Assembly (NCBI RefSeq): GCF_003573695.1 | Contig: NC_039363.1 | Span: 124,355,302 to 124,419,301 of the forward strand | Direction of reading: 5' to 3' | DNA from: Papaver somniferum | Taxonomy: Eukaryota; Streptophyta; Magnoliopsida; Ranunculales; Papaveraceae | DNA length: 64,000 nt | Position numbers and translations under genes: made by a program | The notes under the pieces: model-generated | Database searches by the model: none | The model's input: the letters and a program-made list of their open reading frames with translations, nothing else | What the model was told of the DNA's origin: nothing | Shown: positions 9,643 to 20,985 of the stretch, one piece after another | How positions within the stretch are numbered: position 1 is the first letter of the stretch | How the letters are laid out: every line of letters begins with the position of its first letter

Positions 9643-11035
9643 TGAAAAGACGAGGATACCCAAATATACTTCAATCTAAAACTTTTCCACCTATAAGTCC
9701 TTTCTCTGAAATTGATTGTGTAAGGACTGAGTCGATACAATGCAACGACTCGGTTCACACTTTGTGTGATCGTCTATGGATATGAGGTCGAGACAATACG
9801 ACAACAAGATAACTCGTGTGTTTGACTATGGATACAAGATCGAGATAATACAACAACGAAGTATGATTACTTGATAATAGGTTCGGACTTAACCAAACGC
9901 TATAGGATTGATATCAAGTAATTAGGAATTAACGTTTGTGTATTTTACTTCTAATTACAATAAATCAATTATGATTGCGGAAATAAAAAAGTAAAAGACA
10001 CAACAAGAATTTGTTAACGAGGAAACCGCAAATGCAGAAAAACCCCGAGACCTTGTCCAGAATTGAATACTCTTAGAATTAAGACGCTATACAAAATCTA
10101 AACCAACTTCGTATAGTTAAGACCAAGCAACTAAACTTATAATTCACCTAGTTCCCTCAGTATACCTGCGCCTCCAACTTGCAATAAGTCACGCACTTGG
10201 AACAATTCCTTTGGTTCGTATTCCAAACAATAAAGGAACAACGAATATGTTCGGTAACAACTCTTTTCAAACAACATGATATGAGTTTGACAAAAGGCTC
10301 TTCCGTTTAACCAGTAAACTCCTTTGTCGGGTTCTTAGATCAATATATTTAACAACTACCAAAGTAAATGTTTAGACTATGCAATCAATACTATAAATCA
10401 CAAAGAAATGTATTGATGCCGATATACGCAACTAATCAATCTAATCTATCAAAAGATAAACCGATTATAGTTGGATCCCCAGCCGATCAAGTTTTGTGCA
10501 CACCAAAGATTATGAACTCAAATAAGAAATCTTCTTTGTCTTCAAATATTCTTAGATCTTCAATAAACACCGGCACACAAACAACTTGAATCACTTGTAA
10601 TCAATCATACACAAAACGGAGTCTGTTAACGATGGATTATCATAAGACGTATTTATATCTACAAACAGTCAAAAGATCCCCGTCGATACTTCGATCTAGT
10701 TTGAGTGAATCTTATATCAGAAGAGAAGATTCTCAAGCATAAACAAAATAGGTGCAATCAAAGTTCAACAGCCGTTAGTCAATCAAATCAATCGAAAACT
10801 AATAATAAACTGCAATTATCTAGTTTCCCACCAACGGTACTCGTAGAGATTCTCAATCCCAAATAAGTCTTTAAAACGAGCGGTCGTAAGAGATTTCGCC
10901 CAATTAGGGTACTTTCCTCTCCGAATAGACAACTCCACCAGTAACAACACAACTAGGTAGTTTTGCTGGCTCTGAGGATTAGTTTCTCGAAATGTAAACT
11001 TCAATATTTATAGACCAAGGAAGTTTGGACACCAT
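9643..11035 (-). repeat. Distal part of the 3' LTR of element O
   Basis: Continues the LTR interrupted at 39878. The sequence up to 11031-11035 (ACCAT) and from 39878-39882 (ACCAT) joins cleanly once element K is removed, matching the uninterrupted LTR at 45860-45890. It contains the conserved U5-like block (minus strand, about 9965-10060). Confidence 0.8.
11005..11012 (-). promoter_or_regulatory. TATA box candidate in element O 3' LTR
   Basis: Minus-strand TATAAATA, 24 bp from the K insertion site. The same box is conserved in the 5' LTR at 45839-45846. Confidence 0.45.
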
Positions 11036-12097
11036 TGATGAGATTTTCAATTGACTTGTAGTAAAAAGTTCGTTGAGACTTGTGAAAGCAAAAGATTTTA
11101 GATTTAATGAAATTTAAAAACAAACAAAACTTAATTCAAGATTATTAGGAATAACCAAGACACTGATTCCACTATCACATATGAATAAATTATGGTGAAT
11201 AATCCAAAACTCTACTTATCTTTTAAGTCCCTTATTTCATAATTCACAAATAATCAAACATATTCTCAAATATTAATTGTATTCCCCAAGCATAGACTAT
11301 CAATTGAATAAACAAAGTATAATCTATCAAATTGAATCACAAGTAATTAAGAAAATTATGTAAACATTTAAAAACTCTGCAAAAGCAGTGATTGAGTGAA
11401 TTATAATTAAAAATTAGAGAAAATGAAATAGTTACCCATTATTCATGTGTAAATAGCTTCATCCATTGCCTAGGTTAAGCGAGAATTTAGCCTCTCATCA
11501 TGTTGGAAACACACTCAGATTCGATTTCATTGCCCAAAAATGGTTTACAAATGATCAAAAGGGAGAAATAATTCAAAACCGGGTTGTAACAATAATATTT
11601 GTTACAAACCAAAGAACGATACAGAGGATGTGTCACTGTTACTGTAGCTCTAAGACTGTCACTGAAAAGTCGCAAATACCATAACATAATAAGACTGCTT
11701 CTTGAGGTCTTATGTTCTTCGTGTTCTTCAATGGCAGCAGCAGCAGCAGGTTTCTCTGGTGATCGTATTTCTCCTCTGTGATGTTTCAAATCCTTCCCAA
11801 ACAGGACCAAGAGAACAGGTCCAAGAGATCTCGCTCATTACCCCCCAAAAATCTTCCAGTACACGGAAATCAATAAAAAAAATATTTGCATGCAAGATAA
11901 GGATTTTCTTCCCTGTTTTAACTTCTCACGCAACTAGCTGTTGTTTACACACTCCAAATTGATTGATACACGTTGTAGACTCGCTCCAACTTTCCAAAAC
12001 CAACAGAATCCCGTGAAATAACTCTCCCATGCACGAACTGCCCTGTTTTCTTCTCGCGAGTTATCTAGCCAAATTTAGCCGATTCCAAAGCCCATAC
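11036..12097 (-). repeat. Element K 3' LTR, distal part
   Basis: Begins (plus strand) TGATGAGATTTTCAATTGA, as at 38393. It is interrupted at 12097 by element I (TSD CATAC 12093-12097) and resumes at 19921. Compared with the 5' LTR it lacks the segment holding the TATA-like CTTTTATA (39195-39202). Confidence 0.85.
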
Positions 12098-12388
12098 TGG
12101 TGGGTTTTGAAAACAACCTACAAACTGACCTGCAAGTGCACAGGGTCAGTTGTAGCTAGTGATGGGAAGAAAGGGTTTGTCCACAGGGACTTGGAGGGGG
12201 CTATTGAAGTTTCCTAGATAGTCTGAGCTAGTGACAGGCAGTGAACTAAAGAATGAAGGTATTAGGGTCTTTGAATCTACTTCTTGATCCTAAACTAAGG
12301 CAGATACTAATTAACCATGTTCTTGTTTCATCTCAGGGCAGATTGTAATGGATGATTTATCAACTAATTTTACTAGCATACCCCTAGC

Positions 12389-12552
12389 ATCAGCTGTCTT
12401 TCTACAGCACAGCTGATCACAGGTTTGCTTGCACAACCACTTAATCTATCAACTCTAAGGCATTTGGGCTCAATCCTTCTAATGTACTGAATTTTTAACC
12501 ATTATCACTTACTTACCCCTAGCATCAGCTGTCTTTCTACAGCACAGCTGAT
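12389..12552. repeat. Duplicated ~50-bp block, each copy a 9-bp-stem hairpin
   Basis: ATCAGCTGT (12389-12397) pairs with ACAGCTGAT (12409-12417) across an 11-base loop. The same hairpin recurs at 12524-12552 within a repeated block that begins CCCCTAGCATCAGCTG. In the other LTR one stem carries a substitution (CAGTTGTC). Confidence 0.6.
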
Positions 12553-12826
12553 CACAGGTTTGCTTGTTCAAATGGATACTAGCAGTCCTAACTCATTTGT
12601 AGCACTACAAGAACAATGACAAATTACTAACTATCTTAACATAAAATCAAGAGTTTCATCTAAACCCTAGCACATGAAATTAAAACATGATAAACATAAT
12701 TAACATTTGAAATTAACTGACTTCAAAACATGAACTGAAAAGAACTTGGAGGCATTGGCTATTCCAGGCCCCTTGGGTGAAGCTCTGGCTAGCCCAGGCA
12801 TGCCAATTTCACAACCCATGACCCCA

Positions 12827-12881
12827 ATTTATAGTCAGTTACAATTCCCCCAAAATACCCAAATGTCAGAAATTAGGGTTT
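12827..12881 (-). promoter_or_regulatory. Telo box plus TATA box in element I LTR
   Basis: On the minus strand the telo-box core AAACCCTAA (12873-12881) lies about 40 bp upstream of TATAAAT (12827-12833). The pair is conserved in the 5' LTR at 18859-18913, where it would drive element transcription. Likely promoter by motif and position only. Confidence 0.45.
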
Positions 12882-13884
12882 CACAAAAAGGTGAAATTGA
12901 CTTACCTAATACACTGATAACAACTCTAAATCTTCCCCCCATGCTTCTGTTGATCCAATCGCATCTACCCATGCTCTGATTTCTTCTCCAACTTCACCTA
13001 TTCTACCAATTTCAAACCTAGGGTTTCTGTGAAGAAAAAGGGTTGAAATCGATAGAATATGTGTCTAGAGAGGTAGGGTAATGATGGGTTGTGATTACAA
13101 GTAGCCATGATGGCTTTTGGAAGAGGCGTGGTGGTGGTTGAGGCAGAGGCAGGCGGAGTTGGTGGCGGACATGGTTTTTGCAGAGAGAATGGGGAAGAAG
13201 ATGGGGTGAGCTCGATTAGGTTTTGGCTAGGGGTTGTTTGGTTTGTGGGATATAGACTTAGGTGTTTGAGTGTTGAGCGGGATCATCGAACCTTGATGTT
13301 CGGTGATGAAAGGCGTAGGATGATAACTTCTGAAACGGATCTAACGGAGAAATTGAGACAGATCATGAGCGACCGTTGGGATGAAAAATACAACGAAACT
13401 GACGGCTCAAGATGGAGTTAGGTGCTGTAGTGTAAGGCGGAGATATCAACTTCGATGCACAGCAAGGGAGCGACCGTCGGATGCTTCTGAGAACTGATCT
13501 GACGGCTGAAGACGCAAGCGGGTATGGATTTGGGTTTTAGGCTTTTGGGTATAGAAGATGGGTTTGGGAAATCTGGAGCCCACTTCTTCTTTAAGAACAA
13601 CTTTCTTCTTCTTGAGCCCATTTCCAGCTTTTGGACGTGCCCGCTTCTTGCGGCTTCCTTGCGTAATTTCTTCCGGATTTTCACCACTCTTCAGCTCTTT
13701 TCCGCTCCGCAAGTCATCCAGACTTTATTTATTACCTAAAAATGCAAAATTAAGTAAGAAAAATATTTATTCTTGAAAACAATGAAAATACAGAATATGG
13801 GATAAAATGTAGAATTACTGCACAAAGGATGAGTTAAATGCCAACAAAAAGGGATAAATATATGCACTTTTTTAGCACTCATCA

Positions 13885-13916
13885 AATACCCCCAAACCTG
13901 AATTTTACTTGTCCTA
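13885..13916 (-). promoter_or_regulatory. Polypurine tract of element I
   Basis: Minus strand ...CAGGTTTGGGGGTATT directly abuts the 3' LTR at 13884. It primes plus-strand DNA synthesis in LTR elements. The tract sits about 15 bases after TAGGAC, as in the related modules of J and K. Confidence 0.7.
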
Positions 13917-14507
13917 AGTAAAACAAAACTAAGGAAATCCTATACCTACCATGTCGCTGGTCTCTCGAATGCATTTAGCGTATGCACTAAGCCTTTTAAA
14001 CCACTAAGTGTCCCTAGTGGACGAGTTGAAGTCTCGTGAAGGTTTGCTTAGAACGTACCTACAAAGTTCTAGGTCAAAATATAAGCTCAGATTCCATCAC
14101 ACGTGACATGTGCAAACAGTTTAAGCTCACAGCAAAATGGAGATGTCAATCTAGCTATCGAAGGCACAATCCTAGCACTGATAACAAAAAAAAGACATGT
14201 GATAAGAGTGTAAAGTGTATCTACACATGTGTAAAGAAAGATCTGAAGTTATGACTACTAATCACCAAGAGATAGTTTCTCAGGCTAAGAACTGAGGTCG
14301 AAATCTAGCTAGCTGTCCGGACTTTACGAGAATTGTGAATGAGTTGGAGGTATTTCACAATTTCTCGCGTTGTACATCAATGGCATACACCCTCCTTGCT
14401 TATTACAACGAAACAACAAAAGATGCCTATTTACATGACTCTTATTTACATTGACTATTCTCTTTTTATTTTTTGAACAAGAGATGATGGAATTGATAAA
14501 TACTTGA

Positions 14508-14549
14508 TTTTTTTTTTTTTTTTTTTTTTTTGATATATTTTTTTTTTTT

Positions 14550-14578
<29 letters not shown>
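14508..14578 (-). repeat. Sense-strand A-tract(s) of element I
   Basis: Three T-runs on the plus strand (A on the element's sense strand) broken by short interruptions; position and flanks match the A-tract of J at 27651-27687. Confidence 0.7.
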
Positions 14579-14583
<5 letters not shown>

Positions 14584-15092
14584 GGAAACACTTTTGATAC
14601 ATATACAAAAAAAGAAACAAAAATTACATGACACTTTGCAAGAGGTAGCCCTTTTTGATGCACCCAGTTAAATTCGATGGTTGTCTTTCTTAATGTAACC
14701 TCCACCTTCTATCCCAACCAACCAAAGAACAAGCTAGTCAAGTTTCGTTCAGTATTCTAAAGTGATTGGCAATCGTAACTTCCTATCAAACACCTTGAAG
14801 ATCGAGGCCATACATGTATTGGTAGATCGTGCGCGTGCAAATTTCTTATCACTATGTGAATTGTGCTAGAATCAGGGTGCCTAAATATCTAGACTAAGAC
14901 TCCTAATAAAAATACATATTTGCACAAGAGTCAACATTTCAAGGTAAATGAGCTCCATTTTTTATGATTTTTCATTTTTTAATTTTTTTTTTTTGAATTT
15001 TGATTTTTTAATTTTTTTTGGAATTTTTCAATTTTTTCAAAAAGAAGAAGGAGTTCGTTTTCAATTATGGCAATTATCATGGTATCTACTCT

Positions 15093-15124
15093 ATACCCCC
15101 AAACCTAAACTAAACATTGTCCTC
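15093..15124 (-). promoter_or_regulatory. Internal PPT-like module of element I
   Basis: Minus strand GAGGACAATGTT followed by AGGTTTGGGGGTATAG, the same layout as the terminal PPT but about 1.2 kb upstream of the 3' LTR. Confidence 0.5.
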
Positions 15125-15337
15125 AATGTTTCAAAATATGGAAAGAATTAAAATGCAACATATGGAAAGGGACATGCTGAGTAGAGTAAAAGGAGAGAGA
15201 ATACCCGATTTCGGCGAAAGCAGAATTAAAACTCCGTTATTAAGGCAAAAATCCAACATATTTCAGCCGAGATCATATTGGATTAGCAAAATATATACAA
15301 AAGGAACAAAAGGGTTTTTAAAATTTTATCTACTGGA

Positions 15338-15859
15338 TTATATACAAAAAAATTCACCATACACTAACAATCTAAAGAGTTGAGGATCAACCCAAAAGAC
15401 AAAGTGTAAAGGTTTCAACAGCTTCACACAATAATAATAGGAAAGAAACGCAAGTGAAACTGTGAAACAAAATGAGCTACCCCCAAACCTGGATTTTTCA
15501 ACGGATAAAATTTTGGAAACAAAATCTCGCAGTTTTGGGGGTTCATCATGTACAAGGTCTAGCTCAAAGTGAACTGTGCTAGGGACGGGCAAACATGCTA
15601 ATTCCAACTGTGGTTCCTCAAATGTATTATACTTAGAAGCAAAATAGTCCAAGAGGACTTGGGAAGCACACAGTTCCAAACCTAGGTTGGGCATTCTCAG
15701 AAAAATTGGTTTTACAATATTGGTACAAACCAAATCTAGGTTGGGTGGAAGGCCATCAGATTGTGACTCGTGTAGGAGGATAGGCACATCATTACTAATC
15801 ACATCAACATCTCCTAAGTCTTCTACAAGTGTCACAACATGCTCACAATCATCAAACAA
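15338..15859 (-). pseudogene. Conserved C-terminal domain of gag-only element (element I copy)
   Basis: A 173-residue open frame homologous to 26289-26918 in element J, sharing SDGLPPNLDLVC, NIVKPIFL, NLGLELCASQVLLDYFASKY and, at the C-terminus, FVFWVDPQLFRLLVYGE (J: FVLWVDPQLFRLLVYGE). I recognise no catalytic motif and no membrane signal beyond one hydrophobic stretch near residues 133-145. It lies downstream of the Gag-type ORF and probably formed its C-terminal extension; a frameshift in the linker (about 15894-15950) now separates them. Function unknown. Confidence 0.55.
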
Positions 15860-15893
15860 ATTGGCAAGATCACAATCAGAGTCATCAACATCA

Positions 15894-16478
15894 TTAACAG
15901 TTCATTCTCATGCATTGGCAAATCAGGAGAAATATCACAATGTGACCTAGGTAGAGAATCAGACACATCAAAATATTTTCATGCATATTAGTGTCTACAG
16001 AAGATTCAACTATTCCTATGTCATGTTCATCTTCACAGAATAATTGTACGAATCCCATGTCAATATCAAAATCATATGAATTACAATGAGTATTAGAAAA
16101 AACAACATTCATGAAGGTCGAGGGCGAGAAGCCATATGTTTTGAACCAACAGGTTCCACAATATTTTCATGTTCTTCTAACATCATCATAATCATCATAA
16201 TCATCATCATGGTAGCATGCATATTGGTCCTCATTAACAGTGGTGGTGTCGTTAGTCGATTCATGTTCCTCTAAATTAGGTTCATATTCAACATCATTTA
16301 CATGAATGGGACTAGACACTTCATTAGGGACAACATACATTTCCTCATGAATTTCCTCCTTTTGTAGGTGAAGCAAAATCTGATCTAAATATGCCTGAAT
16401 TCGTGATGTAGATCTATCGAAGTTTTGCTCACTGAGTCTAAAGCTTCTGTGGTGGAGTCTAAATTCATGGGAGTACAA
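15894..16478 (-). pseudogene. Acidic linker region between Gag and C-terminal domain (element I)
   Basis: Two open stretches (16167-16478 and 15894-16112) lie in the same frame as the Gag ORF and are separated by stops. The first ends in a run of Asp and Tyr codons (YHDDDYDDYDD, plus strand 16180-16215). J has the corresponding GAT/ATG repeat at 26177-26203. Probably a decayed linker of a once continuous Gag polyprotein. Confidence 0.45.
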
Positions 16479-16490
16479 AATTCTTCATGT

Positions 16491-17042
16491 TCAAATTGTG
16501 GTGATGGTACATGTTGCATGGTCATTAGGGTATAAAATATTGATCGCAACCCTCAAAGGATTGATTATGGTCCCAATGACTACCATTCTCACAATTATGG
16601 GCATTTCATACTTGGATTTTCTCTGATGCCTAAAATTATGCAAAATATGACAATTCTCAACAGGGTGGTCTAAACTACCACATGCGGGACATGCATAGAT
16701 TTCAGGTTGCCTAAGAAAATTAGATGTGACAGATTCCTCATGTGATTGCATTTCTAAAGCTGCGATTCGAGCTTCTAATTGATCCACAAGAGATGATTGT
16801 GTGAGTGAGGCACTAGCAAAATGTTCATTTTCACGTTGTGGCGAATGATGCATGTGTGAATAGTCATTAGGGTTCATGTATTGAGGCTCGGGACTTTGAA
16901 AATGTCCATAATAATTCCTATAACTATTGACATCATGGTCCGTGGGAGGTTCATAACGTGAAGTTTGTCCACGCGCAAGTTCTCTAAGGGATTTGTTGTA
17001 TTCCCCAACTGTAGACCAAGATCTAGACATGACTGGGCTCAA
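16491..17042 (-). pseudogene. Gag-type protein with CCHC knuckle, core domain lost (element I)
   Basis: 183 residues. A helical segment (LVDQLEARIAALEMQ, about residues 85-99) precedes a CCHC knuckle CPACGSLDHPVENC (residues 118-131), the nucleocapsid part of Gag that would bind element RNA. The capsid-like Retrotrans_gag core seen in element J is absent; the frame begins just after the leader homologous to J. The Met at 17042 is the first available but may not be the ancestral start, because the N-terminus seems deleted. In-frame stops follow before the linker. The knuckle is complete in I and missing in J, so the two copies are complementary remnants of one polyprotein. Confidence 0.55.
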
Positions 17043-18106
17043 AGGCTAAGTAAAGAGTTTACAAAGCTCAAAATTTGGTTTTTAAGGGATTGGACTTTTT
17101 GGAAAAATTTGGTTTTGGCGGGAGACATTTGGTTTTAATGGGAAAAAGAAAAATTTTGGTTTTTAATGTGGGAGCAGAATAAAATTTGGTTTTAAAATCT
17201 GGGAGCAAGTAAATTTTTTTTTTTTTTTTTTTTTTTTTTGTAAGGTTAGGAGCCCAATGATTGGGGTATAAACCTATAGTCCAAAATAAAATGCAAGCCC
17301 ACAAAAGAAAAGAAAAATAACAAACAAATAATTACAAGCATATAAAGAAAGAAAAGAAAAAGAAAAATAAAAATTATTACAAGCCCAAATAGAAAATAAA
17401 GAAAAAGAAAAATAAAATTATTACAGGCCCAAATATAAACACTTAAATACAAGCCCAGATAAATTTAATGAGGCCCAGTTGGGTTAGCTCATGGGTTAGG
17501 CTTACTTGATTTTGGAGGGAGCCCAAATTTGGGCTTTTTATCCCTTTTTAGTTGCACAGGCCCAGTTGGGCTTTAGGATCGTCCTAAGCAGCTCAGTTGG
17601 TTCAAGCCCAGCAGCAAAGGTGGAGCAGAGCCCAGCAGAATCTGCAGCGAAGCCCAGCTCAGTTGGTTCAAGCCCAGCTTAATTGGTTCAGAGCCCAGCA
17701 GCAGAGAGTTGGCACAAGTCCAGCAGCAGAGAGTTGGCACAAGCCCAGCAGCAGAGAAAGCAGGCTTTGGCTTTGGCTTTGGCAGCAGCTGCACAGCAAC
17801 AGCACCAGCAGAAACTGCAGCTTCACAGCAGCAGCTTCACAGCAGCTTCAGCAACACTTGCAGCAGCACAGCAGCAGCACTTGCACTTGCAGCAGTGCAA
17901 GGTAGTGCACACCAACAGCAGAAAACAAGCAGCAGAAAACAAGCAGCAGCACACCAACAGCAGCAAACAAGCACTTGCAGCAGTGCAAGGTAGTGAAGCA
18001 AAAACAAGACAGAAAACAGGAAACAAGCAGAAAACAAGCAAACTAAGGTAGAACAAAGAAAAAACCAAAATTCAAAAAAGAAACAACAACAGCGCCGCTA
18101 ACCGAG
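17043..18106 (-). other. Leader of element I: (CTG)n-rich block and TGGGC(C/T) cluster
   Basis: On the sense (minus) strand a CTG-rich low-complexity block (about 17590-17990) follows the primer site, then a region dense in TGGGCC/TGGGCT words (about 17240-17720), then an A-tract (17215-17240). Long glutamine-rich frames here (17597-18051, plus) are shadows of the triplet repeat. No supported gene. Confidence 0.6.
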
Positions 18107-18124
18107 TCCCCGGCAGCGGCGCCA
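18107..18124 (-). promoter_or_regulatory. Primer-binding site of element I
   Basis: TGGCGCCGCTGCCGGGGA on the minus strand, 6 bases after the 5' LTR. It differs at one base from TGGCGCCGTTGCCGGGGA, the complement of the 3' end of plant tRNA-Asp, the primer generally reported for Athila-group elements. Confidence 0.75.
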
Positions 18125-18130
18125 AAAACT

Positions 18131-19920
18131 TGGTGGGTTTTGAAAACAACCTACAAACTGACCTGCAAGTGCACAGGGTCAGTTGTAGCTAGTGATGGGA
18201 AGAAAGGGTTTGTCCACAGGGACTTGGAGGGGCTATTGAAGTTTCCTAGATAGTCTGAGCTAGTGACAGGCAGTGAACTAAAGAATGAAGGTACTAGGGT
18301 CTTTGAATCTACTTCTTGATCCTAAACTAAGGCAGATACTAATCAACCATGTTCTTGTTTCATCTCAGGGCAGATTGTAATGGATGATTTATCAACTAAT
18401 TTTACTAGCATACCCCTAGCATCAGCTGTCTTTCTACAGCACAGCTGATCACAGGTTTGCTTGCACAACCACTTAATCTATCAACTCTAAGGCATTTGGG
18501 CTCAATCCTTCTAATGTACTGAATTTTTAACCATTATCACTTACTTACCCCTAGCATCAGTTGTCTTTCTACAGCACAGCTGATCACAGGTTTGCTTGTT
18601 CAAATGGATACTAGCAGTCCTAACTCATTTGTAGCACTACAAGAACAATGACAAATTACTAACTATCTTAACATAAAATCAAGAGTTTCATCTAAACCCT
18701 AGCACATGAAATTAAAACATGATAAACATAATTAACATTTGAAATTAACTGACTTCAAAACATGAACTGAAAAGAACTTGGAGGCACTGGCTATTCCAGG
18801 CCCCTTGGGTGAAGCTCTGGCTAGCCCAGGCATGCCAATTTCACAACCCATGACCCCAATTTATAGTCAGTTACAATTCCCCCAAAATACCCAAATGTCA
18901 GAAATTAGGGTTTCACAAAAAGGTGAAATTGACTTACCTAATACACTGATAACAACTCTAAATCTTCCCCCCATGCTTCTGTTGATCCAATCGCATCTAC
19001 CCATGCTCTGATTTCTTCTCCAACTTCACCTATTCTACCAATTTCAAACCTAGGGTTTCTGTGAAGAAAAAGGGTTGAAATCGATAGAATATGTGTCTAG
19101 AGAGGTAGGGTAATGATGGGTTGTGATTACAAGTAGCCATGATGGCTTTTGGAAGAGGCGTGGTGGTGGTTGAGGCAGAGGCAGGCGGAGTTGGTGGCGG
19201 ACATGGTTTTTGCAGAGAGAATGGGGAAGAAGATGGGGTGAGCTCGATTAGGTTTTGGCTAGGGGTTGTTTGGTTTGTGGGATATAGACTTAGGTGTTTG
19301 AGTGTTGAGCGGGATCATCGAACCTTGATGTTCGGTGATGAAAGGCGTAGGATGATAACTTCTGAAACGGATCTAACGGAGAAATTGAGACAGATCATGA
19401 GCGACCGTTGGATGCAAAAATACAACGAAACTGACGGCTCAAGATGGAGTTAGGTGCTGTAGTGTAAGGCGGAGATATCAAACTTCGATGCACAGCAAGG
19501 GAGCGACCGTCGGATGCTTCTGAGAACTGATCTGACGGCTGAAGGCGCAAGTGGGTATGGATTTGGGTTTTAGGCTTTTGGGTATAGAAGATGGGTTTGG
19601 GAAATCTTGAGCCCACTTCTTCTTTAAGAACAACTTTCTTCTTCTTGAGCCCATTTCCAGCTTTTTGGACGTGCGCTCCATTCTTTGCGGCTTCCTTGCG
19701 TAATTTCTTCCGGCTTTTCACCACTCTTCAGCTCTTTTCCGCTCCGCAAGTCATCCAGACTTTATTTATTACCTAAAAATGCAAAATTAAGTAAGAAAAA
19801 TTTTTATTCTTGAAAACAATGAAAATACAGAATATGGGATAAAATGTAGAATTACTGCACAAAGGATGAGTTAAATGCCAACAAAAAGGGATAAATATAT
19901 GCACTTTTTAGCACTCATCA
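18131..19920 (-). repeat. Element I 5' LTR
   Basis: Minus-strand start TGATGAGTGCTAAAAAGTGC at 19920 and end ...AACCCACCA at 18131. Holds the telo box and TATA (18859-18913). Confidence 0.85.
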
Positions 19921-20316
19921 CATACCAATCCTGTCTCGACCAAAGGAACATTCCCTAACAGTTTCAGCATTGAATCTCAAGAAATCACGTCAAATTTTTG
20001 ATTTTAAACTCTGCCAGTTCATTGCTCCATTTTCCCGCCAAAATTCAGTTTCAAATGAGGAAGATGATGGTTGCCCCCTATCCAGAGTATGGGCGCCTTT
20101 AACAGCTGGGGTGCCTGGGGGTTCCCTTATCCAAAATGAGGGTACCTTTAGTACTTTTCCGGGGGGTACCCCGAGCAACTTTTTGAGCCGAATTTTCCAA
20201 AAATGTTTATTTCCCAAAAATACCTACAAACACATAAAACACCATAATAAGTACGAAATCGAGTACCAACAATACAGAACATTGAGGAAAAATTAGACAC
20301 AAACATGTGTCTATCA
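19921..20316 (-). repeat. Element K 3' LTR, proximal part
   Basis: Resumes after element I with CATACCAATCCTGTCT, matching 39484-39499. Ends at 20316 next to the PPT. Confidence 0.85.
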
Positions 20317-20348
20317 AATACCCCCAAACTTATTATTTGCTAGTCCTC
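20317..20348 (-). promoter_or_regulatory. Polypurine tract of element K
   Basis: Minus strand GAGGACTAGC... then AAGTTTGGGGGTATT directly before LTR start TGATAGACAC. Nearly the same as the tracts of I and J. Confidence 0.7.
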
Positions 20349-20941
20349 GAGTAAAACTAATCTAGAAAAATAAAATCCTAACTCGCTAGGTGGCCCTAGC
20401 GACCGAGATATAGTCTCGGGAGGGTTTAACAGAGGTGTACCCACAAAACCATTACTCCAGACCCTAGCTATCTACGCAGAACCTTGGAAAGCACTAAAGA
20501 ATCTCCTTGGTTGGCATACAAACATTGACTATAGGAGGAAGTACCCTGATGAGAAATTCCAATTGATGTACACGAGTTTTCACTCAACATACTGTAATTC
20601 ATATATAAGTGACAGAGCTCTACTCAGATGGTTTATAGACATCATAACCGGAGTCAACCAATCACATGGAAAGATTAAGAAGATGGATAAAGAGAAAAAT
20701 ATATGGTTTAAAGTGAACGGTGTTTCCCATATCTGTCTGAAGGCCTCTACCAAGATGAACCTATCCTAATGGACTGAGATACCGGTCTGACTAATATCAA
20801 CACAACTGGCATATATAAAGGGACCAGTGGTCGATAAACCTAACTCTAGGTCAACAAAAATGGCATATACAAGGGCGCCAGTGGTCGACTTTATTGAATT
20901 TATTCCGGTTGGTCTGATGGTCTAGTCTCATTTTCTTTCTT

Positions 20942-20985
<44 letters not shown>

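Larger units (their letters stand above)
12098..13884 (-). repeat. Element I 3' LTR
   Basis: Plus-strand ends TGGTGGGTTTTG and GCACTCATCA, matching 18131-19920. Two long plus-strand frames inside it (12746-12979, 13107-13421) recur in the other LTR only because the LTRs are near-identical, so they are not annotated as genes. Confidence 0.85.
13917..15337 (-). other. 3' noncoding region of element I
   Basis: No supported ORF. It is homologous to 26919-28328 of element J. It holds a long A-tract on the sense strand (14508-14578) and a second PPT-like module (15093-15124). Confidence 0.65.
12098..19920 (-). mobile_element. Element I: gag-only non-autonomous LTR element (TR-GAG type)
   Basis: Exact duplication CATAC at 12093-12097 and 19921-19925. 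LTRs 12098-13884 and 18131-19920 (1787 and 1790 bp) differ by roughly a dozen substitutions and a few small indels by eye, so insertion is recent. Minus-strand order: 5' LTR, primer site 18107-18124, CTG-rich leader, Gag-type ORF with zinc knuckle (16491-17042), acidic linker, conserved C-terminal domain (15338-15859), A-tract, PPT 13885-13898, 3' LTR. There is no protease, RT or integrase, so mobility would need enzymes in trans. It fits the published class of gag-bearing non-autonomous plant LTR elements called TR-GAG. Confidence 0.85.

Noticed and set aside
11487..11962. Overlapping frames on both strands with Gln/Ala runs, similar at 38998-39291
   Set aside because: They lie in the K LTR and arise from a short CAGCAG run; frame is broken between the two LTR copies.
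12746..13421. Two plus-strand frames conserved at 18778-19453
   Set aside because: Conservation is due to near-identical LTRs of element I; the frames are antisense to the element and cross promoter sequence.
14324..14620. Lysine-rich minus-strand frame
   Set aside because: Translation of A-tracts; no homologous protein logic.
17597..18051. Long glutamine/alanine-rich plus-strand frames
   Set aside because: They are translations of a CAG/CTG triplet-rich leader, open in several frames and both strands, antisense to element I. No protein evidence.
20944..20984. Poly-T run as an RNA polymerase III terminator or SINE tail
   Set aside because: No A/B boxes or target duplication around it; it sits at the same relative position as A-tracts in I and J.
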